DNA from: DATBLE01 sp963837265
Lineage (GTDB): Bacteria; Actinomycetota; Thermoleophilia; Gaiellales; Gaiellaceae
Direction of reading: 5' to 3'
DNA: 64,000 bases
Assembly: GCA_963837265.1 (NCBI GenBank)
Contig: CAWIMQ010000006.1
Location: 434,001 to 498,000, forward strand
Shown: piece by piece, positions 24,153-32,031 of the stretch
Layout: every line of letters starts with the position of its first letter
Position numbering within the stretch: the stretch's first letter is position 1
The notes under the pieces: model-generated
Database searches by the model: none
What the model was told of the DNA's origin: nothing
The model's input: the letters and a program-made list of their open reading frames with translations, nothing else
Translations under genes and position numbers: made by a program

Positions 24153-26114
24153 TCAGGCGGCCTGGGCGAGCGGCGGGGGCTCCAGGAGCGCCCTGAACGT
24201 CCCGGACTCGAGCAGGCTTCGCCAGCCGGCGCCTTCGGCGCCGTCCAGGCCGAGCTCGGCGACGATCGCCTGGCCTTCCGGGCTCAACCTGCCGGAACGC
24301 CATTCGGCCGCGAAGCGCTCGCGGAGCTCGAGATAGCTCTCCGGCGTCTCGAAGATGCGCCTGACGACCAGCTGCGGGGCCGTCGTCCCGTTCCAGGTGT
24401 TGTCCTGGAGGCGGAAGGCGACGTCGTAACGGCCGGGGCGCCGGTAGCGATCGAGCTGCGGGCCGAGCCCGAACGCGATCGCGCTCCCGGCCGGCCGGTC
24501 GCGGTCTCTGACCCGGAACCGGAGGTGCCTGCCGTCGCCGACGGTGGCGAGGTCGCCCAGCTCACAACCTGCGACGAGGAGCGTCACGCCCGGGTTGCCG
24601 AGGCCGAACGGGGCCAGGCGGCGGAGCTCTGCGCTCAGGGAGAGAGTGAGCGCGGAGCCGGGAACGATCGCGTCCACGGGCATCACCGCGCGCAGATCCT
24701 CACCGTCGAGGTGGGCATCGGCATGGTCGGCGAATGCGTGGGCGAACGCCTCGACCGCCTCGGGCCGGATCGCGAGACCGGCCGCCGCCCGGTGGCCGCC
24801 GAAGCGCTCCAGGTGCTCGGCGCAGGCGGCGAGGCCGGCGTGCAGGTCGAACGCCGGAATCGAGCGGCCGCTCCCCTTCCAGTGGCTGGGGCCTGTCGAC
24901 TCGCCGTCCGTGCCCGCGATCAGAACGACCGGGCGGTGGTAGCGCTCGGCGAGCCGCGACGCGACGATGCCGATCACGCCCTCGTGCCAGCCCTCGTCGG
25001 CGAGCACGTAGCCGCGCTGGTTGCGCCGTGCGTCCGGCCAGGCGTCGATCGCGGCCTTCGCCTCGCGGAAGATCCGGTCCTCGACGGCCTGGCGCTCGCG
25101 GTTCAGCTCCTCGAGCTGCCTGGCGATGCGCACGGCGGTGTCCCGGTCATCGGTCAGGAGCAGCTCGAGCGCCGCGGTCGGGCGGCCGAGCCTGCCGGCG
25201 GCGTTGATCCGCGGGGCGAGCCGGAATCCGACGGCGCCCTCGTCGACGGCCGCCGCGTCGACCCTGGCGGCGGCCATCAGCGCGCGCAGGCCCGGGCGCG
25301 TGGTCGTCGCGAGCCGCCGGAGGCCCGCGATCGCGAGCGCGCGGTTCTCGTCGACGAGCGGGACGACATCGGCGATCGTCGCCAGCGCGACGAGGTCGAG
25401 GTGGCGGACGAGCCGCTCGTCGCCCGGGGCGCCGAAGGCGACCCGGTCTTCCGGCCGGGCGTCCCCGGCTTTGCCGGCGACGCTTCCAGCCCCCCCGCCG
25501 AGCAGCGCCTCGGCGAGCTTGTAGACGACGCCCGTGCCGCACAGCTCGGGGAACGGGTAGCCCGACGGTCGCGTCGCGACCACCGGGCAGTCGGGCAGTG
25601 TCTCACCCGGGCGGTGATGGTCGGTGACCACCACCTCGAGGCCGAGCCTCTTCGCCGCATCGATCTCCTCGACCGCGGTGATCCCGCAGTCGACGGTCAG
25701 CACCAGGCCGAATCCCTCTCCGGCCAGACGCGTGAGCGTCTGGCCGGCTATTCCGTAGCCTTCCTCGAAGCGGCTCGGCAGGTGCCAGTCGACGTCGGCG
25801 CCGATCTCGCGGAGCACGAGCACGGCGAGCGCGGTCGCGCAGATCCCGTCCACGTCGTAGTCGCCGTGGACGCAGATTCTCGAGCCGGCGGCGATCGCGG
25901 CGCGGATCCGGTCGCAGGCCCGGCGCATGTCTCCGAGCGCGAACGGGTCGTGGCCGGGAAGCTCCCCGGCCATGAATGCGCCGGCCGCGGACGGATCGGC
26001 ATACCCGCGGCGGACGAGGACGCTCGCGGTCGTCTCGCTCACGCCGAGCTCTCCGGCGAGCACGGCGGCCTGCCGCGGGTCGCAGCTCGGGATCGTCCAC
26101 GTCCCCTCCACCAT
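24153..26114 (-). CDS. recJ: Single-stranded-DNA exonuclease RecJ
   Basis: A 653-aa 5'-3' ssDNA exonuclease acting in recombination and mismatch repair. DHH-family motifs appear in order: HGDYDVDGICATAL, TVDCGITAVEEI, VVTDHHRPGE, VALATIADVVPL and FGGHRAAAGL (the DHHA1 GGH motif). The C-terminal OB domain follows (LRFRVRDRDRP..). The chosen ATG at 26114 is followed at once by GTG GAG; the longer upstream frame only reads through the intergenic repeats. A TACCGT box lies 9 nt upstream. It is transcribed away from the tandem repeat array. Confidence 0.93.
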   Translation of the reverse strand: MVEGTWTIPSCDPRQAAVLAGELGVSETTASVLVRRGYADPSAAGAFMAGELPGHDPFALGDMRRACDRIRAAIAAGSRICVHGDYDVDGICATALAVLVLREIGADVDWHLPSRFEEGYGIAGQTLTRLAGEGFGLVLTVDCGITAVEEIDAAKRLGLEVVVTDHHRPGETLPDCPVVATRPSGYPFPELCGTGVVYKLAEALLGGGAGSVAGKAGDARPEDRVAFGAPGDERLVRHLDLVALATIADVVPLVDENRALAIAGLRRLATTTRPGLRALMAAARVDAAAVDEGAVGFRLAPRINAAGRLGRPTAALELLLTDDRDTAVRIARQLEELNRERQAVEDRIFREAKAAIDAWPDARRNQRGYVLADEGWHEGVIGIVASRLAERYHRPVVLIAGTDGESTGPSHWKGSGRSIPAFDLHAGLAACAEHLERFGGHRAAAGLAIRPEAVEAFAHAFADHADAHLDGEDLRAVMPVDAIVPGSALTLSLSAELRRLAPFGLGNPGVTLLVAGCELGDLATVGDGRHLRFRVRDRDRPAGSAIAFGLGPQLDRYRRPGRYDVAFRLQDNTWNGTTAPQLVVRRIFETPESYLELRERFAAEWRSGRLSPEGQAIVAELGLDGAEGAGWRSLLESGTFRALLEPPPLAQAA

Positions 26115-26220
26115 CGTCCAGCGACGGTACGTACGGCACCGGACGGAGACGCTCGCCGCGGCAACGCTCGCTGCGGCCCTCCGGGCCGCATTGCTCGCTT
26201 CACGGGGGGAACGGCGCGGC

Positions 26221-26415
26221 TTTCTGTCGCGCGGCAAGGCCGCGCATCCAGGGCACCGGCCGCGGAAACTCGGCCGCAACCGGCTTTCTGTCGCGCGGCA
26301 AGGCCGCGCATCCAGGGCACCGGCCGCGGAAACTCGGCCGCAACCGGCTTTCTGTCGCGCGGCAAGGCCGCGCATCCAGGGCACCGGCCGCGGAAACTCG
26401 GCCGCGGCCGGCTTT
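26221..26415. repeat. Tandem array of three 64-bp palindromic repeats
   Basis: Units start at 26221, 26285 and 26349, with a partial copy at 26413. Each reads TTTCTGTCGCGCGGCAAGG, then CCGCGCATCCAGGGCACCGG, then CCGCGGAAACTCGGCCGC. It is clearly related to the 66-bp units at 2092 (same CAGGGCACCGGCC core and CCGGCTTTCTG joint) but homogenised within its own array. GGGGGGAAC at 26204 and a GTTCCCCCC tract near 26425 flank it. The 26115-26513 interval has no gene. Confidence 0.85.
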
Positions 26416-26513
26416 CCCCCGTGTTCCCCCCTCCCCAGACCCCGGTTCTCACGGCGTTCGGCGGGTGTGCCGCGCCCGCACACTTCGGTCGCGGCGAGGA
26501 ACCCGAGAACGGG

Positions 26514-26717
26514 TCAAGGTCGGCGTCGGCGGCCTCGAACCGAGTCTAGGACGACCCGCGCCCACAGGACGACGAGGAACGCCGCCGCACCCGCGACCAT
26601 GACCACGACCGGCGAGAGGATCACCGCCCGCTCGAACGACCAGTCGAGGGCCGTGGCGGCGAGCGCGGTCAGGCCCGCGCAGGCTGCGAGCGAGCCGAGG
26701 ACGAGCCGGAGGCGCAT
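26514..26717 (-). CDS. Small two-helix membrane protein
   Basis: A 67-aa protein with two hydrophobic helices (about 6-24 and 35-55) and a basic tail, RVVLDSVRGRRRRP. No family recognised. The ATG at 26717 lies 7 nt after a TAGAGT box; an in-frame GTG at 26726 falls inside the promoter and is rejected. It is divergent from the gene at 26780. Confidence 0.6.
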   Translation of the reverse strand: MRLRLVLGSLAACAGLTALAATALDWSFERAVILSPVVVMVAGAAAFLVVLWARVVLDSVRGRRRRP

Positions 26718-26783
26718 CGAGTGCACTCTAGGAGGGTTCCGGGCCGCTGTTATCCTGACCTCGTGGAGGCCGGTGCAGGTTGA
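26718..26783 (+). promoter_or_regulatory. Divergent promoter and six-codon leader frame
   Basis: TAGAGT serves the leftward gene. Rightward, TATCCT (26751-26756) stands 6 nt before GTG 26763, which opens a six-codon frame ending TGA at 26781-26783. That stop overlaps the TTG start of the next gene as TTGA. GGAGG at 26765-26769 also sits 10 nt before the TTG. Thus the downstream gene may be read either by coupling to the leader or by a normal binding site. Confidence 0.4.
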
Positions 26784-27241
26784 ACGACACGAACTACAGC
26801 TCGGGAGACGACTACGTCGTCGAGTTCCTCGGCTACCACTTCAGCTTCAACGCCGAGGACTTCGAGCAGCGCGTGACGGGTGCGGCGGTGAAGCTCGGGC
26901 TGGTCGAGGCCGGCGAGCTGGACGACGAGGAGATAGCCGACCTGGTCGAGCTCGCGGCGGAAGGCAGGATCGAGGAGCCCGCCAGCCCGCTCGGCCGCTA
27001 TCTCGTCCGCCACTGGGAGCGGATCTCGCTGGTCGAGGGCGAGTCGCTCGTCTACTGGCTGCGCAAGCTGATCTTCCGCGGCGCCTGGCTCGACCACCGG
27101 GTAAAGGAGAGCCTGCTCGAGGTCGTCTGGGACGACGACAGCTCCGAGTTCGCCTACCGCGACCCCCGCGGGGGGCGCGCCCTCCTCGAGCTCGCTCCGG
27201 TGCCGAGCTGGCACGAGCTCCAGTTCCGCTCGCGCGGCTAG
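26780..27241 (+). CDS. Acidic protein of unknown function
   Basis: A 153-aa acidic soluble protein. A DDYVVEFLGYHFSFNAEDFEQRV start is followed by a helical acidic middle and a tryptophan-containing C-terminus (LLEVVWDDDSSEFAYRDPRGG). I recognise no family. The TTG start is set by overlap with a leader frame and by a GGAGG 10 nt upstream. Its stop shares the tetramer CTAG with the stop of the convergent gene at 27238. Confidence 0.6.
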   Translation: MNDTNYSSGDDYVVEFLGYHFSFNAEDFEQRVTGAAVKLGLVEAGELDDEEIADLVELAAEGRIEEPASPLGRYLVRHWERISLVEGESLVYWLRKLIFRGAWLDHRVKESLLEVVWDDDSSEFAYRDPRGGRALLELAPVPSWHELQFRSRG

Positions 27242-27555
27242 GTGCCCGGCACCGAGAAGCCGAGCCGCGCTCGCTCCTCGGCCGCCTGGCCGAGCTCGAT
27301 CCGCCTGATCGACCCGATCGGCACGATCACCTCCTCCGGAGCGTCGCCGGACGGGTGTGGGCGAATCGTCACGAACCCGTAGCCGGGCTCGGGGCTCAGC
27401 GACTCGACCAGGTATCTGACGCCGTCGACGAGCTCGAGCTCGACCGACGCCTGCTCGATGCCTCGCTCCTCGGCGAACTTCGCCGCGCGCCGCTGGATGC
27501 GGTCGACGAGATCGTCGATCGGCCCTGCGAACCCGGGTACCCAGAGCTCGGGCAT
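27238..27555 (-). CDS. Protein of unknown function, last gene of the ruv operon
   Basis: A 105-aa protein with an amphipathic N-terminal helix (PIDDLVDRIQRRAAKFAEERG) and a beta-rich remainder (VELELVDGVRYLVESL, YGFVTIRPHP, EVIVPIGSIRRIEL), perhaps a small nucleic-acid- or ligand-binding fold. Not recognised. The ATG at 27555 begins 2 nt after the ruvB stop, so it is co-transcribed with ruvCAB. That suggests, but does not show, a link to recombination. Confidence 0.6.
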   Translation of the reverse strand: MPELWVPGFAGPIDDLVDRIQRRAAKFAEERGIEQASVELELVDGVRYLVESLSPEPGYGFVTIRPHPSGDAPEEVIVPIGSIRRIELGQAAEERARLGFSVPGT

Positions 27556-27557
27556 CG

Positions 27558-28580
27558 CTAGAACAGGCTGTCGACGCGGGCCGCCTGGCCCTCGGCGACA
27601 TGGGCGAGCCCGAGGTCGGTGACGATGCGTCCGCGCGGCGTGCGCTGGACGAAACCGAGCTGCAGGAGGTACGGCTCGTAGACGTCCTCGATCGTGTCCG
27701 GCTCCTCGCCGAGCGAGGCCGCCAGGGTCGAGAGCCCGACGGGCCCGCCGCCGAACTTGTGGACGATCGTCTCCAGCAGCTCGCGGTCGGTGCGCTCCAG
27801 CCCTTCGCCGTCGACCTCGAGCAGCTCGAGCGCCTCCTCGGCGATCTCGGCGGTGATCTCGCCCGCGTGGCGCACCTCGGCGACGTCCCGCACGCGGCGG
27901 AGGATGCGGTTCGCGACGCGCGGCGTCCCGCGCGAGCGGCGCGCGACCTCGTCGGCCGCCTCCCCCGAGATGGCCACGCCGAGGATCCTCGCCGAGCGGT
28001 GCACGATCGCCGCCAGCTCGCCGGGCTCGTAGTACGCCAGCCGGAAGGTCATCCCGAAGCGGTCGCGCAAGGGGGTCGTCAGCAGGCCGGTGCGCGTGGT
28101 CGCGCCGACCAGGGTGAAGGGCGGCAGGTCGAGGGTCAGCGTGCGGGCGGCCGGCCCCTGGCCGACGACGATGTCGAGGCGGTAATCCTCGAGCGCGGGG
28201 TAGAGGATCTCCTCCACGGCCGGGCTCAGCCGGTGGATCTCATCCACGAACAGCACGTCGCGTGCCTCGAGCGAGGTGAGGATCGCCGCGAGGTCGCCCT
28301 TTCGCTCGACCGCCGGCCCGGCGACCGTGCGAATGCCGGCTCCCAGCTCCTCGCGGACGATGTAGGCGAGGCTCGTCTTCCCGAGGCCGGGCGGCCCGAC
28401 GAGGAGCACGTGGTCGAGCGCCTCGCCGCGTGTGACCGCGGCGGTCAACGCGACCTGGAGCTGGGCCTTCAGCCGCTCCTGGCCGACGAACTCGCCGAGG
28501 CGGCGCGGCCTGAGCGACCGGTCGAAGTCGTCCTCGCCGGCATCCTGGAGGACTCCGGCCAGAAGTTGGGGCTCGGTCAT
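27558..28580 (-). CDS. ruvB: Holliday junction branch-migration ATPase RuvB
   Basis: A 340-aa AAA+ motor that drives branch migration with RuvA. Walker A is GPPGLGKTSLA, Walker B LFVDEIHRL, sensor 1 VGATTRTGLLTTPLRDRFG, and the arginine finger lies in that same LRDRFG segment. The C-terminal winged helix shows LGEEPDTIEDVYEPYLLQLGFVQRTPRGR. The ATG at 28580 overlaps the ruvA stop as ATGA. Length is normal. Confidence 0.97.
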   Translation of the reverse strand: MTEPQLLAGVLQDAGEDDFDRSLRPRRLGEFVGQERLKAQLQVALTAAVTRGEALDHVLLVGPPGLGKTSLAYIVREELGAGIRTVAGPAVERKGDLAAILTSLEARDVLFVDEIHRLSPAVEEILYPALEDYRLDIVVGQGPAARTLTLDLPPFTLVGATTRTGLLTTPLRDRFGMTFRLAYYEPGELAAIVHRSARILGVAISGEAADEVARRSRGTPRVANRILRRVRDVAEVRHAGEITAEIAEEALELLEVDGEGLERTDRELLETIVHKFGGGPVGLSTLAASLGEEPDTIEDVYEPYLLQLGFVQRTPRGRIVTDLGLAHVAEGQAARVDSLF

Positions 28581-29149
28581 GCCGCTCTCCGCAGTGCCAG
28601 CCGCACGCGCTCTTCGGGCGCCAGCGTCTCGTCGACCCCTGCAAGGGCGCGTTCGGCGTCCTGGATGGTGTAGCCCAGCTCGACGAGCGCATCCCGTGCG
28701 ACGACATGCCCGCGCCCGCCCTCGCCTCTAGCCTCCGGCGCGCCGGCGGCGGAGGCTACCTTCTCCTTCAGCTCGAGGACGACCCTCTGCGCGGTCTTCT
28801 TTCCGATTCCGGGGATCGCCTCGAACCGCGCGGTGTCTTCGAGCACGATCGCGCGCCGCAGATCGGCCGCGCTCGAGCCCGAGACGATCGCGAGCGCGAC
28901 CTTCGGGCCGACGCCGCTGACGGACAGCAGGTGCTCGAACAGCTCGCGCTCGGCCGCATCGGCGAATCCGTAGAGCTGGAGGGTGTCCTCCCGGACGTGC
29001 AGGTAGGTCTCGAGCGTGACCTCCCCCCCGCCCTCGGCGCGGCCGAGGGCGGTCGGCGTGGCCGCGACCAGGTATCCGACCCCGTTCACGTCGAGCACGA
29101 GGCCGTCCGGGCGGCGCACAACCGGCGTGCCCCGCAGCATGGCGATCAC
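28577..29149 (-). CDS. ruvA: Holliday junction DNA-binding protein RuvA
   Basis: A 190-aa junction-binding subunit. The N-terminal OB domain starts MIAMLRGTPV. Two helix-hairpin-helix motifs follow (LLSVSGVGPKVALAIVSG and FEAIPGIGKKTAQRVVLELK), and a C-terminal RuvB-binding domain begins near ARDALVELGYTIQDAERAL. The GTG at 29149 overlaps the ruvC stop as GTGA and gives the standard family start, so it is preferred to the ATG three codons later. Confidence 0.95.
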   Translation of the reverse strand: MIAMLRGTPVVRRPDGLVLDVNGVGYLVAATPTALGRAEGGGEVTLETYLHVREDTLQLYGFADAAERELFEHLLSVSGVGPKVALAIVSGSSAADLRRAIVLEDTARFEAIPGIGKKTAQRVVLELKEKVASAAGAPEARGEGGRGHVVARDALVELGYTIQDAERALAGVDETLAPEERVRLALRRAA

Positions 29150-29637
29150 GACGCCGCGGCCCTCAGGAGCGGCGGCGCGAGCGCATGGCAGATCGCCACC
29201 GCCAGGGCGTCGGAGGCGTGCGTGGGCGTCGGCGGCGCCCGCAGCGCGAGGATCGTCTGCACCATGCGCGCGACCTGGGCCTTCTCGGCGCGCCCGTAGC
29301 CGCACACGGCCTGCTTGACGCGGCTCGGCGGGTATTCGGCACACTCGACGCCGGCGAGCGCCGCGGCGACGAGCACGGCGCCCCGTGCCTGCCCGACCGA
29401 GAGCGCGATGCGGGCGTCTGCGCCGACGAAGGACTCCTCGAGCGCGACGGCATCCGGCTCGTACCGCTCGACCAGGTCCCGCACGCCCTCGAAGATCGTC
29501 CTCAGGCGCAGCTCCGGACGCTCCCGCGCGGCCGTCCGCCACCAGCCGTGGTCGAGTGCCCGCAGGCGTCCGTCGCTTTGGTGGACGATGCCGTAACCGC
29601 ACGCAGCCGTACCCGGGTCGATGCCGAGAACTCTCAC
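29146..29637 (-). CDS. ruvC: Holliday junction resolvase RuvC
   Basis: A 163-aa RNase H-fold endonuclease that cuts Holliday junctions. Catalytic acidic residues are visible: Asp7 in LGIDPGTAACGYG, Glu in DAVALEESFVG, and Asp in HASDALAVAICHA. The GTG at 29637 lies 6 nt after TAACCT. It leads the ruvC-ruvA-ruvB-unknown operon. Confidence 0.96.
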   Translation of the reverse strand: MRVLGIDPGTAACGYGIVHQSDGRLRALDHGWWRTAARERPELRLRTIFEGVRDLVERYEPDAVALEESFVGADARIALSVGQARGAVLVAAALAGVECAEYPPSRVKQAVCGYGRAEKAQVARMVQTILALRAPPTPTHASDALAVAICHALAPPLLRAAAS

Positions 29638-29674
29638 GGCGTGAGGTTAGGCGCGACGTCGGACGTTCCTCTCT

Positions 29675-29862
29675 CGCGGGGGAAACCCTGGTTCTGCCCA
29701 CGCGCTCCGCGCGTGTCGCAGGGCGCAGGCCGCGGGTGATTCAACCGCGGCCTGCTTTCCCCCGCGGCCCCCTCCTCCGCTCGCTCGCTCCGCTCGCATC
29801 GCCGTCTGACGGCGCGCGGTCATCGCGCGGCGCCCGCGCAGGTCGGGCGCCGCGACGAGCCC
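29675..29862. repeat. Composite palindromic element between yebC and ruvC
   Basis: It begins with CGCGGGGGAAACCCTGGTTC, continues with a single monomer of the 64-66 bp repeat (TTCTGCCCACGCGCT..CGCAGGGCGCAGGCC), and has an 11-bp hairpin GCAGGCCGCGG (29725-29735)/CCGCGGCCTGC (29745-29755). It ends with a tract that is an inverted copy of the 11886-11999 element, including GCGCCCGCGCAGGTCGGGCG. No gene is visible in the 29638-29872 gap. It likely terminates yebC transcription. Confidence 0.75.
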
Positions 29863-29872
29863 CTAGTGCCTC

Positions 29873-30628
29873 TCAGACTGCGACGGCGTCGAGCACGTGC
29901 TCGGGGATGTCGAAGTTCGCGTAGACGTCCTGCACGTCGTCTGCCTCCTCGAGCCCGTCGATCAGCCGCAGCACCTTGCGCGCCGTCGCCTCGTCCTCGA
30001 TCGCCACCGTCGTCTTCGGGAGCATGGTCGCCTCGGCGTCGGTGACCTGGATTCCGGCTTCCTCCAGCGCTTCCCGCACGCTGTGCAGGTCCTCCGCTGC
30101 GCAGATCACCTCGTAGCTCGTCCCTTCCTGCGTGACATCCTCGGCGCCGGCGTCGGCGGCGGCGAGGGTCAGCTCGTCCTCGTCGGTCGTGTCGGCATCG
30201 ACGAAGATCACGCCCTTCCGCTCGAAGAGCCAGGCGACCGCGCCGGACTCGGCGAGGTTGCCGTCGTGCCGGGCGAAGACGTGCCTGACCTCGCCGGCAG
30301 TGCGGTTGCGGTTGTCGGTGAGCACGTCCACGTAGACGGCGACGCCGCCCGGCCCGTAGCCCTCGTACGAGATGTGCTCGTAGGCGGCGGCGTCGGCGCC
30401 GGTACCGCTGCCGCGCGCGACCGCGCGCTCGATGGTGTCCTTCGGCATCGAGGCGGCGCGCGCCTTCTCGATCGCATTCTGGAGCGCGAGGTTCGCGGCC
30501 GGGTCGGGCCCGCCGTCCTTCGCGGCGACGATCAACGCGCGCGTCAGCTTGGTGAAGAGCTGCCCGCGCTTGGCGTCGGCGGCGCCCTTCTTGTGCTTGA
30601 TCGAGGACCACTTGCTATGCCCGGACAT
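29873..30628 (-). CDS. yebC: YebC/PmpR-family protein
   Basis: A 251-aa protein with the hallmark start MSGHSKWSSIKHKKGAADAK and the conserved RVGGAG-like middle replaced by GYGPGGVAVYVDVLTDNRNRT. Members act as transcriptional regulators or as ribosome-associated factors relieving stalls at proline-rich stretches. Often linked to ruvC, as here. The ATG at 30628 is 8 nt from a TACAAT box. Confidence 0.93.
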   Translation of the reverse strand: MSGHSKWSSIKHKKGAADAKRGQLFTKLTRALIVAAKDGGPDPAANLALQNAIEKARAASMPKDTIERAVARGSGTGADAAAYEHISYEGYGPGGVAVYVDVLTDNRNRTAGEVRHVFARHDGNLAESGAVAWLFERKGVIFVDADTTDEDELTLAAADAGAEDVTQEGTSYEVICAAEDLHSVREALEEAGIQVTDAEATMLPKTTVAIEDEATARKVLRLIDGLEEADDVQDVYANFDIPEHVLDAVAV

Positions 30629-30649
30629 CGGGGCGGATTGTAGTTGCGG

Positions 30650-31903
30650 CTAGGCGCTCAGCCGCTCGGCGAGCGCGGGGTCGCAGCCGTGCGCGGCCCA
30701 GCCGGCGGCGTCGCCACCGTGCAGGCGGTCGCGGATCGACGGATCGGCTCCGAGCGCGAGGAGAAGGTCGACCGCCTCTGCCTGCCCCGACTGGGCGGCG
30801 AGGTGGAGCGGGGTCACCCCGTCGCCGTGAGAGGAGCCGCCGAAGGTGCCGCGGCCGTTCGGGTCGGCGCCGAGCTCGACCAGCCGGCGAACGGCGGTAA
30901 CGCGTCCGTTCACGGCCGCCCAGGCGAGCGGCGTCCCCCGGTACGGATCCGCCTCGACGTCGCCGCCGAGCTCGACGAGGCGGTCGATCGCCTGCACGCG
31001 GCCGCTCTTGGCCGCCCAGACGAGCGCCTCGTCCAGCACCTCCTGCGGGTCGTCCGACGGCGTCCAGGCCGGAAACCCGCCGTGCGGGCGGTAGAAGCCC
31101 CGGTGCGCCGCGGCGGCGGGCGTGCCGGCGAGCTCGTCGATCAGATCGAGCCGGCCGAGGCCGGCGGCGACGCGTAGGTTCCGCGGCTCGAGGCCGAGGA
31201 GGTCGACGACCTCGCGGTGACCCCAGAAGAGGGCGGCGACGAGCGGCGTTCCCCCGTCGCCCCGGGCGTACCGGTCGGTCCGAGCGCCCGCGGCGAGGAG
31301 GAGCTCGGCGAGCGGCCGGTCGTTCGAGTAGCCGGCCTGGTGGAGCTTGGTCCAGCCGTAGTCGTTGCCCCGGTCGACGTCCGCGCCGCGCTCGAGCAGG
31401 AGCTTCACGAGCGCAAGGTGGCCGGCCATCCCGAGCAAGTCGTTGCCGTTCGTCCCGCGGACGGCGACGAGCTCCGGATGGCGGTCGAGGAGCTCCGCGA
31501 GCCCTTCCCGGTCGCCGTCCTCGACCGCGCGGTAGGCGAGCATGAACGGGGTCGGCGGCTCGCCGCCCGCCAGCGCGGCCACGCGCCTCGCCAGCGCCGC
31601 CCAGCTCGGGAAGCCGTGCCGCTCGGCGAGGTCGCGGCGCGCCGCTTCGAGGGAGACGCCGTTGACGGTCGCAATCCCTTCTGCCCGCTCCTCGTAGTAC
31701 TCGAGATCGGTGCGGAACGGCTGCTCGGCGAGCGCGTGGACCAGCGCCGGCCAGCTCGCGAAGCCGTGCTTCCGTGCGAGTACGAGCTGCGCGCTCGCCA
31801 GGCGGACCGGCAGGTCTCCGAGCCGGCGGAGCGCTTCCGGGTCCCCTGCCCTCGCGGCCTTGACGAGCTCCTTCGCCTGCTTGCGAAGCTGCCCCACGTT
31901 CAT
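30650..31903 (-). CDS. Ankyrin-repeat protein
   Basis: A 417-aa soluble protein. Residues 1-115 are helical, with two copies of a short motif (KHGFASWPALVHAL and RHGFPSWAALARRV). From about 115 there are ankyrin repeats (LALVKLLLERGADVDRGNDYGWTKLHQAG; TPLHLAAQSGQAEAVDLLLALGADP). It is likely a protein-interaction scaffold; the partner is unknown. A GGAGGAGG stretch about 6 nt upstream of the ATG at 31903 acts as ribosome-binding site. The 31904-32031 gap shows no gene. Confidence 0.85.
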   Translation of the reverse strand: MNVGQLRKQAKELVKAARAGDPEALRRLGDLPVRLASAQLVLARKHGFASWPALVHALAEQPFRTDLEYYEERAEGIATVNGVSLEAARRDLAERHGFPSWAALARRVAALAGGEPPTPFMLAYRAVEDGDREGLAELLDRHPELVAVRGTNGNDLLGMAGHLALVKLLLERGADVDRGNDYGWTKLHQAGYSNDRPLAELLLAAGARTDRYARGDGGTPLVAALFWGHREVVDLLGLEPRNLRVAAGLGRLDLIDELAGTPAAAAHRGFYRPHGGFPAWTPSDDPQEVLDEALVWAAKSGRVQAIDRLVELGGDVEADPYRGTPLAWAAVNGRVTAVRRLVELGADPNGRGTFGGSSHGDGVTPLHLAAQSGQAEAVDLLLALGADPSIRDRLHGGDAAGWAAHGCDPALAERLSA

Positions 31904-32031
31904 CGCGACCTCCTCCCTCGAGGCCCGTGTCCGCGGCGGGCGGGAAGAAGATCGAGATCTCGCCCGGGTACTGCCCGAGGTGGGCTCAGCCCTGCCCGCG
32001 GACCGGGTGCGCCCTCGCGCGCGGGCCTATT

